Part shown: piece after piece, positions 1 through 5,281 of the stretch | Numbering within the stretch: position 1 is the stretch's first letter | Layout: every line of letters begins with the position of its first letter | Assembly: GCA_002455215.1 (NCBI GenBank) | Contig: DKKK01000043.1 | Span: 36,454 to 41,734, forward strand | DNA from: Anaerolineales bacterium UBA6668 | Lineage (GTDB): Bacteria > Chloroflexota > Anaerolineae > Anaerolineales > UBA6668 | Length of the DNA stretch: 5,281 nucleotides | Direction of reading: 5' to 3' | The notes under the pieces: generated by a model | Databases searched by the model: none | Seen by the model: only the letters and a program-made list of their open reading frames with translations | What the model was told of the DNA's origin: nothing | Translations under genes and position numbers: made by a program

Positions 1-317
1 ATCCGACCCAGTGAGCGGCGATTTTCTTCTCCACCTAAGCTAGCCAGTGCATCAAACTTTTCGTATGCCAACCGGGTAAATGGTGAAATGAACGCCATCT
101 GCGAGTCATTCGCCAAGCGCATGTGAGTTTCATCAATGCCGGGTAAGTTCATCAATAACACTGGCAATGCACCACGTTCTAGGGCTCGCTCATAAACAGC
201 ACTCACCAACGGAGCGGCGGCGGGCATTGCCCGCAAAGCTACAATTTCCCCAGCTTGCAGATTGAGTGAGTAATCTACTAACACTTGGGCAAGTTTTTTA
301 CATCGGGGGTCAGTCAT
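1..317 (-). CDS. M29-family metallo-aminopeptidase, N-terminal part (3' end cut by window edge)
   Basis: The minus strand is open for 105 codons from an ATG at 317-315 to the left edge. The protein begins MTDPRCKKLAQVLVDYSL and continues through AAAPLVSAVYERALERGA, SQMAFISPFTRLAYEKFDAL and a final GGEENRRSLGR. This order (DPR-x-KLA-x-VLV-x-YSL, then AAPLV-x-x-VY-x-x-AL-x-x-GA, then a Y-E-x-x-DA segment) is what I recognise as the N-terminal domain of M29 aminopeptidases (AmpS/PepS/aminopeptidase T group). These are cytoplasmic, dimeric, metal-dependent enzymes that remove N-terminal residues from peptides. Family members are about 370-410 residues, so roughly three quarters, including the metal ligands, lies outside the window and catalytic integrity cannot be judged. 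The start is supported by a GGAG five bases upstream. No signal peptide is seen. It is divergent from the kinase-glpK pair, with no evident functional link. The family call rests on recall, not a search. Confidence 0.8.
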   Translation of the reverse strand, partial: MTDPRCKKLAQVLVDYSLNLQAGEIVALRAMPAAAPLVSAVYERALERGALPVLLMNLPGIDETHMRLANDSQMAFISPFTRLAYEKFDALASLGGEENRRSLGR

Positions 318-322
318 AATGT

Positions 323-326
323 CTCC
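323..326 (-). promoter_or_regulatory. Shine-Dalgarno site of the aminopeptidase gene
   Basis: On the minus strand the sequence reads TTGGAGACATTATG, giving a GGAG core five bases before the ATG at 317-315. This fixes the start codon. No convincing -35/-10 pair was found in the AT-rich stretch just upstream. Confidence 0.75.
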
Positions 327-424
327 AAATATTAAAAAATTTAAGATAAAATACGCCAAAAGCGTTGATTCCAGTAACGTAAAAAATTAATTGGGATATA
401 ATTAATGATGAATGTGACTTTGTG

Positions 425-521
425 TACATTTGTCCTATATAAAACTGCGCTTTTCAGATTCATAAAAAAAGCACTCTTCGATATACGACACATGCGCTGA
501 ATACAATCTGTATCAAATGTA
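425..521. repeat. Palindromic ~98-bp element, copy 1 (MITE-like or structured RNA)
   Basis: The outer ends are an exact 8-base inverted repeat, TACATTTG (425-432) and CAAATGTA (514-521). Inside is a hairpin of GCTTTT (449-454) and AAAAGC (467-472) with a 12-base loop. The inner stem is weaker than in copy 2 because 473 is A where copy 2 has G. The element aligns to 652-749 at an offset of 227-228 with one single-base gap: TGCGCTTTT is identical, and at 486-522 there are 24 matches in 37 with 12 of 13 differences being transitions. Homology stops at both ends (424 and 523), so this is a discrete unit and not a larger tandem duplication. TA at both tips would fit insertion at a TA target, as in IS630/Tc1-type MITEs. 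It carries no coding sequence. Confidence 0.7.
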
Positions 522-639
522 GGAATCAGTAGGATGCTTAACTGGGAAATATTGGTTGAAAAATGCACCATTAGCAGTTTGAAAGTGTTAATTTTTAAGA
601 AATAATTATATTTTACTATTAGTCTTTTTTAAAAATCTG

Positions 640-659
640 TGAATATAGCTTTATATTCA
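640..659. repeat. TGAATATA palindrome at the left tip of copy 2
   Basis: TGAATATA (640-647) and TATATTCA (652-659) form exact 8-base arms with a 4-base loop, gctt. The right arm is also the left tip of copy 2, so the GAATATA motif occurs three times here in alternating orientation: 641-647, 658-652 reversed, and 743-749. It could be a remnant end of another element copy, an operator, or chance in very AT-rich DNA. Confidence 0.55.
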
Positions 660-749
660 ACACGGATGGAAATTGCGCTTTTTCCCATAAGAACAAAAGC
701 GCAACCCTATCTCCAGCACACATGCTAAAGATAACCCGTGTCGAATATA
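652..749. repeat. Palindromic ~98-bp element, copy 2 (MITE-like or structured RNA)
   Basis: The outer ends are a 14-base inverted repeat with one mismatch, TATATTCAACACGG (652-665) and CCGTGTCGAATATA (736-749). The single mismatch is A659 against C742, which becomes a U-G wobble if the minus strand is transcribed. A perfect 10-bp inner hairpin lies at 673-704. Between the inner hairpin and the right arm is an unpaired stretch that shares scattered matches with copy 1. This copy is better preserved than copy 1. It lies about 165 bp upstream of the kinase start. Alternatives are a small structured RNA, a paired regulatory site, or a recombination site. No transposase is present, so mobility would need an enzyme elsewhere. 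Confidence 0.7.
673..704. repeat. Perfect 10-bp inverted repeat, inner hairpin of copy 2
   Basis: TTGCGCTTTT (673-682) pairs exactly with AAAAGCGCAA (695-704) around a 12-base loop (683-694). The GC-rich part lies at the base of the stem and the A/T part next to the loop. No T-run follows on either strand, so it is not a typical intrinsic terminator. The same arm, TGCGCTTTT, occurs at 446-454 in copy 1 with the same loop length. Confidence 0.8.
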
Positions 750-768
750 GTTCCCAGCAAAAATCCAG

Positions 769-796
769 TTTTCATTTTGTTTTATAGACATATAAC
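769..796 (+). promoter_or_regulatory. Weak candidate sigma-70 promoter for the kinase gene (distal)
   Basis: TTTTCA (769-774) is followed after 16 bases by TATAAC (791-796), a fair -10 match with a poor -35. It would give a 5' leader of about 110 bases that includes the hairpin at 808-835. The assignment rests on motif similarity only, and in AT-rich DNA such matches arise easily. Confidence 0.2.
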
Positions 797-807
797 CTAA
801 CCTTTGG

Positions 808-835
808 GGCATTCGACGCAATTTTTATGCGTGCC
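808..835 (+). other. Possible stem-loop in the kinase leader
   Basis: ACGCA (816-820) pairs with TGCGT (828-832) around a 7-base loop, and GGC (808-810) can pair with GCC (833-835) across a 5-base bulge. Farther out, CTAAC (797-801) and GTTAG (849-853) are also complementary. It may be a leader structure, but the stems are short and no known riboswitch class is recognised. Confidence 0.3.
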
Positions 836-863
836 ACATATAACATTCGTTAGAAGTTCCAAG

Positions 864-892
864 TTGACTACCCACTTTATCCAAAACATTTT
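864..892 (+). promoter_or_regulatory. Weak candidate promoter for the kinase gene (proximal)
   Basis: TTGACT (864-869) is a near-consensus -35 box. At a spacing of 17 bases lies CATTTT (887-892), a poor -10. Transcription from here would start about 15 bases before the ATG, leaving almost no leader, which would fit the lack of a Shine-Dalgarno site. Motif evidence only. Confidence 0.25.
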
Positions 893-915
893 TATGGTTT
901 TCCCATTGTACGGCT

Positions 916-3900
916 ATGATGAACATTTTTAGTAATTTATTGGATGTATTCAATGTAAAAGAGCAAAAGAGTGTTGAAAAGACCCTTCGTGCTTATTGGC
1001 TTAACACACTACTTGTAACACAATTGTGTGTTATCTTCGTATTGATTGTAGCACAGTTTAATTTCAATAACTTTTCACCCGTCAGTTTTGTAATGTTGGC
1101 GTTGTTAATAATCTTTGCTATTCTTTTCATTAGATTACTGCATGACGAAAAGATACTTGATATTGCCAGCGTCGCTGTACCCTTTGTACTACAAGGAATG
1201 TCAGCTATTGACGTACTTTTCAATTCAAAAGTATTTTCTAGCCTACATTTAAATACAGTCTTCGCTCTTTTACCTTTTGCGGTTTTTCTTATGCCTGAAA
1301 AACGCTTTAAACAATACCGCAATTTTGTGGTAGGCATTTTAATTGTTGTCGCATTATTTAGCTTAGCCAATTGGATTAAGGTAGATTACCCAATGTCCAA
1401 TCTCAGCTTAGTGTTTTTACCCTTTGCCACCTCAGTTGCCTGTATTGGGTTGGGACAAATTGCCCGTTTTTTAAACTCCAATTATTACGTACAATTAAAT
1501 GCACAGGCAGAATATCAACGGATCTTTGAGAATTTGCCAGTAGGCATTTTTCGTAGCACGCGAGATGGCAAAATATTACGCGCCAACCCTGCTTTAGTCA
1601 CCCTTAGCGGTTACAATACAGAGCAAGAATTCATTAACAGCGTAGCGGATGTTTCTATGCACTGGTATGCAAACCCCAACCGCAGAAATGAACTTTTGGA
1701 ACACATCCAAAGATTTGGCATGATTTATAACGCCGAATCGCAAATTATTAACCAAAAAACGGGCGAACTTGCCTGGGTTAGTGAAACTTCTTATGAAGTT
1801 TATGACAGTGAAGGTAATTTCTTATTCTTGGAAGGGGCAATTTCAGACATCACTGAAATAAAGCGGGCTACTGAAGCCATCACCGAAAATGAATCCCGCT
1901 TGCGTACTTTCATGGACGCTGTTGGGGACCCATTCTTCGTCACCAATGAACCAGCACTCAATTTTGAAATGGTTAACACTGCGGCTTGTCAGGCGCTAGG
2001 TTATACCCAAGACGAATTGCTCAAACTTACATCATCCGATATTGAGCCGGAAACATCCATCACTCACATCCGTGAATTCTTGTCAAAATTTTCACCAAAT
2101 GAAACTCGTATGGATGAAACCTATTTCCGCCGTAAAGATGGTTCATCCTTTCCTGTCGAACTACGCGTAGCCAAATTGATGTATAAAGGGCAACTCATTT
2201 ACCTTTCCATTGCCCGCGACCTGACCCAGCGCAAACTGGTAGAAGACAAGCTACGCACCAGCGAACAACGTTACCGCTCGGTGTTTGAAAACTCACAAGC
2301 GGGTATTTGGTTTTACGATTACCAAACAAAATTGGTTCAGGTTAACCAAGCGTTACAAGATTTACTGGGTTATGCTCAAACCGATTTCGAAACATTCGCT
2401 CATCAATTTCTCCAGAAAGTTGCCTTACCCGCAGATTTACAACGAAATCTGCGTTGGATGGATGCACTCGAAGGAGGAAACGACAACAGCGTTACACTGG
2501 ATTTTCGTTACTTACACAAAAACGGCTCTATTGTTTACACCCACTCCATGCTTAGTGTACTACGTAATCCTTTTGGAGAAGTTATTGCTGAAATTTTGGT
2601 AGTTTCGGATGTAACGCAATTAATGCAAACCACCACCCAATTGCAACTCATCACGGACAATCTGCCTGTTTGGATTTCCTACCACAATCGGCAAAATGAA
2701 TACCTATTTGCCAATTTGATGGTGCAAAATTTCAAGCAAAAGTTTAGCGAATCTGGACAAGATACCTTCCCTGAAACGCTCAAACGCTTCATGTCGCAGG
2801 ATATAACACCACACCTAAACCGGGTAATACAAGGCGAGCGCGTCAGCTTTGAAGGATTTATGGACTTTCTCAGCGAAAATCATATCTACATCTCCTTTGA
2901 ACTGATTCCACACATTATCGACTCAAACGTAGTGGGATATTTTGCCCTAGGCGTAGACCTAACCCGACAAAAACATGCCGAGCAAGCGTTGGTACAAACC
3001 CAAAAATTGGAAAGTTTGGGCATTATGGCGGGAGGAATCGCTCACGATTTCAACAACTTGCTCACAACGGTCATTGCCCAGAGTTCACTTGCCTTATTAA
3101 AAACTTCACCCAGCGATACCAATCGTGGCTATATCGAAAAAACCATTGCAAGTGCTGAAAAAGCGGCAGAATTGGCACGTCAACTGCTGGCATACTCCGG
3201 TAGAGGCAAATTCCAAATTCAGTGCATTAATCTGAACCAACTGGTACTCGAAAATGCCAACCTACTGCGGGTTGCCATTCCACGCCAGATTCAAATTAAT
3301 ACCCAGCTCGCCAATTTACCCATGCTCTGTGAAGCAGACCCCAGCCAAATCCAGCAAATTCTGATGAATCTGATTATCAATGCAGGTGAAGCTATCGGAG
3401 ACAAAACGGGAGAAATCACCATCCGCACCTACGAGCTACATCTAACTGAGTACCAACTCGCAAGTTGGAGCGTACACAATCCGTCTTTGGTCGTAGGCGA
3501 CTATGTTTCGCTTGAAGTCGAAGACAGCGGTCCCGGTATCCCACCCGAAAACCTGATGCGCATTTTCGACCCATTTTTCACAACCAAACGCACCGGACAC
3601 GGCTTAGGCTTGGCATCTGTGGCAGGTATTGTGCGTTCCCATCATGGCGGGTTAGCAGTAGAAAGCCGGCTGGGTTTAGGCACGAAATTCCACCTAATTT
3701 TTCCACGCGCCCTCACCAGTTCACTGGTCCAGCCAAACGAAAGTGAACAGACCACCATTGACAAAACGACTGGTGGTACAATTCTAATTATTGATGACCA
3801 ACCCGAAATTTGTGAAAGTGTCAGCGATGTACTCTCTGCATATGGATACAACGTATTACAATCGTATGATAGTCGGCTCGGTTTGAAAAAATTTGAAGAA

Positions 3901-4137
3901 AACGCCGCTGATATCCAACTGCTCATATTAGACTTGATGATGCCCGGCATGACCGGCAGTGAAGTGCTAACCCTGATACGTAAACAAACAAAAGACTTGC
4001 CTGTCATTATTTCTTCCGGTTATAGTGATATGGATATTTCTACCAAATTTAAAGGCGTACCCAATCTACACTTTTTGCCCAAACCACGCCGCGCCAGCAA
4101 ATTAATCGAAATAGTACAAAAGATTTTGCACAGCTAA
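916..4137 (+). CDS. Membrane-bound hybrid sensor histidine kinase (6 TM, 4 PAS, HisKA, HATPase, receiver)
   Basis: This is a complete 1073-residue gene. Domain order: six hydrophobic helices at about 29-48, 55-74, 82-102, 112-126, 136-153 and 162-184; PAS domains at about 195-318, 322-442, 448-575 and 573-690, the first three ending in the typical D-[ILV]-T motif; HisKA at 692-760 with [11 protein letters not shown], phospho-acceptor His710; HATPase_c with N-box NLIINAGEA (Asn822), G1 box EDSGPGIPP (Asp870), F box IFDPFFTTK and G2 box GHGLGL (894-899); and a receiver domain at 955-1073 with acidic pair Asp960/Asp961, phospho-acceptor Asp1006 (LDLMMPG), Ser1034 and Lys1056. All catalytic residues are intact, so it should autophosphorylate and pass phosphate to its own receiver, then to an outside phosphotransfer protein or regulator. 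There is no DNA-binding or cyclase output. The membrane module matches no named sensor family I know. The start is ATG 916 (ATG 919 is also possible). An in-frame stop lies at 865-867, no in-frame start codon lies between, and no Shine-Dalgarno site is visible. The signal sensed is unknown. Confidence 0.93.
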   Translation: MMNIFSNLLDVFNVKEQKSVEKTLRAYWLNTLLVTQLCVIFVLIVAQFNFNNFSPVSFVMLALLIIFAILFIRLLHDEKILDIASVAVPFVLQGMSAIDVLFNSKVFSSLHLNTVFALLPFAVFLMPEKRFKQYRNFVVGILIVVALFSLANWIKVDYPMSNLSLVFLPFATSVACIGLGQIARFLNSNYYVQLNAQAEYQRIFENLPVGIFRSTRDGKILRANPALVTLSGYNTEQEFINSVADVSMHWYANPNRRNELLEHIQRFGMIYNAESQIINQKTGELAWVSETSYEVYDSEGNFLFLEGAISDITEIKRATEAITENESRLRTFMDAVGDPFFVTNEPALNFEMVNTAACQALGYTQDELLKLTSSDIEPETSITHIREFLSKFSPNETRMDETYFRRKDGSSFPVELRVAKLMYKGQLIYLSIARDLTQRKLVEDKLRTSEQRYRSVFENSQAGIWFYDYQTKLVQVNQALQDLLGYAQTDFETFAHQFLQKVALPADLQRNLRWMDALEGGNDNSVTLDFRYLHKNGSIVYTHSMLSVLRNPFGEVIAEILVVSDVTQLMQTTTQLQLITDNLPVWISYHNRQNEYLFANLMVQNFKQKFSESGQDTFPETLKRFMSQDITPHLNRVIQGERVSFEGFMDFLSENHIYISFELIPHIIDSNVVGYFALGVDLTRQKHAEQALVQTQKLESLGIMAGGIAHDFNNLLTTVIAQSSLALLKTSPSDTNRGYIEKTIASAEKAAELARQLLAYSGRGKFQIQCINLNQLVLENANLLRVAIPRQIQINTQLANLPMLCEADPSQIQQILMNLIINAGEAIGDKTGEITIRTYELHLTEYQLASWSVHNPSLVVGDYVSLEVEDSGPGIPPENLMRIFDPFFTTKRTGHGLGLASVAGIVRSHHGGLAVESRLGLGTKFHLIFPRALTSSLVQPNESEQTTIDKTTGGTILIIDDQPEICESVSDVLSAYGYNVLQSYDSRLGLKKFEENAADIQLLILDLMMPGMTGSEVLTLIRKQTKDLPVIISSGYSDMDISTKFKGVPNLHFLPKPRRASKLIEIVQKILHS

Positions 4138-4150
4138 GAGTTTTAAATCC

Positions 4151-5281
4151 ATGCAAAAAAAATTCATTGCCGCAATTGACCAGGGAACCACCAGTACCCG
4201 CTGTATCTTGTTTGACCACGCAGGACGGGTGTGTGGCTCGGCACAACAAGAGCATCGTCAGATTTTTCCGCAGGCTGGCTGGGTAGAGCATGACCCAATG
4301 GAAATTTGGAGCAATACCCAAGCCGTCATTAGCGGCGCTTTGCAATCAGCCCACAGTACGGTTGCGGAAATTGCGGCAGTTGGCATTACCAACCAGCGTG
4401 AGACTACCGTCCTATGGGAGCGAGCTACCGGACAACCGGTTTACAATGCGCTAGTCTGGCAAGATACGCGCACCGATACGCTGTGCGATGCGCTTGCCCA
4501 ACACGGCGGACAAAACCGCTTCCGCCTGCAAACCGGACTCCCCTTAGCCACCTATTTCTCCGGTCCAAAACTGGCTTGGCTTTTGCAAAATGTCCCCAAC
4601 GCCCGGACGCGTGCCGAGCAAGGTGAACTATTATTTGGTACGATTGACTCTTGGCTAATCTGGAATTTGACCGGCGGCAAAGATGGCGGCGTCCACTGCA
4701 CCGATGTCACCAACGCCAGCCGCACGCAACTGATGAACTTGCAAACACTGGACTGGGATGATGACTTGCTAGCGGCAATGGACATTCCCCGTGTGGTTTT
4801 GCCCCGCATTTGTCCCAGTAGCCAACCTATCGGGACTTGCACCAGCGGTTTGCCCGGCGTACCCATTGCCGGCGTTTTAGGCGACCAACAAGCCGCGCTC
4901 TTTGGGCAAACTTGCTTCGATATCGGTAGCGCAAAAAACACCTACGGCACAGGCTGTTTCATGCTCTTAAACACTGGCACACAAATTGTACAGAGTCAAA
5001 ACGGCTTGCTCACCACACTCGCCTACCAACTGGCAGGGCAACCGGCAGTCTACGCCCTTGAAGGCTCCATTGCCATTGCCGGTGCTCTGGTGCAATGGTT
5101 GCGCGACAATCTTGGCATCATTCAAAGTAGCGCTGAAATTGGCACACTGGCAGGTAGTGTGCCGTCTGCCGCTGGAATTTACTTTGTGCCTGCTTTTTCC
5201 GGCTTATATGCCCCGTACTGGCGCTCCGATGCCCGTGGCGTGCTGGTGGGCATGACGCGTTTCACCAACAAAGGGCATATT
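4151..5281 (+). CDS. glpK: Glycerol kinase, N-terminal 377 residues (3' end cut by window edge)
   Basis: Glycerol kinase phosphorylates glycerol with ATP to sn-glycerol 3-phosphate in the cytoplasm, feeding glycolysis and lipid synthesis. The frame is open from ATG 4151 to the window end (377 of about 500 residues). FGGY-family features are clear and keep E. coli numbering: phosphate loop DQGTTSTR (10-17), Arg83/Glu84 in [10 protein letters not shown], Trp103 in LVWQDTRTD, Tyr135, and Asp245/Gln246 in [10 protein letters not shown], so the glycerol-binding and catalytic-base residues are all present. The second nucleotide-site motif YGTGCF (265-270) and [16 protein letters not shown] are also present. 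At 231-238 the protein reads TSGLPGVP, lacking the GGKG-type loop and Arg236 that bind fructose 1,6-bisphosphate in E. coli GlpK. There is also no His near 230-232 for HPr phosphorylation. The gene starts 13 bases after the kinase stop. A weak AAGAG (4136-4140) overlapping that stop, 10 bases before the ATG, is the likely ribosome site. Confidence 0.96.
   Translation, partial: MQKKFIAAIDQGTTSTRCILFDHAGRVCGSAQQEHRQIFPQAGWVEHDPMEIWSNTQAVISGALQSAHSTVAEIAAVGITNQRETTVLWERATGQPVYNALVWQDTRTDTLCDALAQHGGQNRFRLQTGLPLATYFSGPKLAWLLQNVPNARTRAEQGELLFGTIDSWLIWNLTGGKDGGVHCTDVTNASRTQLMNLQTLDWDDDLLAAMDIPRVVLPRICPSSQPIGTCTSGLPGVPIAGVLGDQQAALFGQTCFDIGSAKNTYGTGCFMLLNTGTQIVQSQNGLLTTLAYQLAGQPAVYALEGSIAIAGALVQWLRDNLGIIQSSAEIGTLAGSVPSAAGIYFVPAFSGLYAPYWRSDARGVLVGMTRFTNKGHI

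Larger units (their letters stand above)
318..915. other. Long AT-rich divergent intergenic region
   Basis: About 600 bases separate the two divergent genes. No credible protein gene was found on either strand. The one longer open frame (571 to 341, minus) has no Shine-Dalgarno site and a low-complexity hydrophobic/basic product. The stretch 601-660 has only 9 G/C in 60. The region holds two related palindromic elements (425-521 and 652-749), a short TGAATATA palindrome, a leader hairpin near 808-835 and weak candidate promoter motifs. The parts at 331-424, 523-639 and 751-787 show nothing I can name, apart from a short ACGC-caaaa-GCGT hairpin at 353-365. It must contain promoters for both flanking genes. 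Confidence 0.8.

Noticed and set aside
353..365. Short hairpin ACGC-caaaa-GCGT in the aminopeptidase leader
   Set aside because: A 4-bp stem is expected by chance and shows no link to a terminator, operator or riboswitch.
341..571. Open frame of 76 codons on the minus strand in the intergenic region
   Set aside because: No Shine-Dalgarno site precedes the ATG, the product is a low-complexity hydrophobic/basic string without recognisable motifs, and the frame runs through palindromic copy 1.
673..704. Intrinsic terminator
   Set aside because: The hairpin is not followed by a T-run in either direction, and no convergent gene ends here; both neighbouring genes begin on the two sides.
425..749. 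CRISPR array with two repeats
   Set aside because: The repeats are about 98 bp, only about 59% alike, and nested palindromes; there is no regular short-repeat/spacer pattern and no cas gene.
795..855. Integron attC-like site: ACCTAAC fits RYYYAAC and GTTAGAA is close to GTTRRRY, with a hairpin between
   Set aside because: GTTAGAA fails the final pyrimidine, the spacers are strongly asymmetric (6 and 13 bases), and there is no second site, cassette gene or integron integrase in the window.
894..932. 12-codon upstream frame overlapping the kinase start, as a leader peptide gene
   Set aside because: It has no ribosome site and no regulatory codon run. It is kept only as a remark on translation of the kinase.
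993..1370. Minus-strand open frame inside the kinase membrane region
   Set aside because: It is antisense to a clearly coding transmembrane segment and has no recognisable motif. The same holds for the antisense frames at 3642-4007, 4049-4345 and 4552-4941.
2285..2602. Plus-strand open frame in another phase within the PAS-3 region, and similar frames at 4414-4626 and 4986-5255
   Set aside because: They overlap continuous, well-conserved kinase or GlpK coding sequence in the proper frame and lack ribosome sites.

Overview
The window holds three protein genes and one long AT-rich intergenic region. From left to right they are: the 5' part of an M29-type metallo-aminopeptidase gene on the minus strand (cut by the left edge); a divergent non-coding region of about 600 bp; a complete 1073-residue membrane-anchored hybrid histidine kinase on the plus strand; and, 13 bases after its stop codon, the first 377 codons of a glycerol kinase gene (glpK, cut by the right edge). 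The two plus-strand genes are packed closely enough to be one transcription unit. The aminopeptidase is transcribed away from them.

Organism: a bacterium. The aminopeptidase N-terminus resembles M29 enzymes I associate with Chloroflexota (Anaerolineae-like), and multi-PAS hybrid kinases are common there too. This is a modest-confidence inference, because no rRNA or other marker is present. Base composition is uneven. The intergenic DNA drops to 9 G/C in 60 bases (601-660). The membrane part of the kinase is AT-rich (19 of 60 at 1021-1080), the kinase core is intermediate (26 of 60 at 3001-3060), and glpK is GC-rich (38 of 60 at 4801-4860).

The kinase looks like a phosphorelay input protein: six membrane helices, four PAS-type sensor domains, HisKA and HATPase_c domains with all key boxes intact, and a C-terminal receiver domain with its phospho-acceptor Asp. 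It has no DNA-binding output, so its phosphoryl group must pass to a partner outside the window. Its tight spacing to glpK suggests shared expression, and possibly a link to glycerol or lipid-precursor use, but nothing here proves that.

The most unusual content is in the intergenic region. Two diverged copies of a roughly 98-bp palindromic element lie at 425-521 and 652-749. Each has an outer inverted repeat beginning and ending in TA, and an inner TGCGCTTTT hairpin with a 12-base loop at almost the same internal offset. The copies align nearly without gaps (about 58 of 98 positions by hand), their differences are mostly transitions, and in the outer stem two base pairs differ on both sides so that pairing is kept. 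They look like a small non-autonomous mobile element (MITE-like) or a duplicated structured RNA or DNA element. I do not recognise the family.
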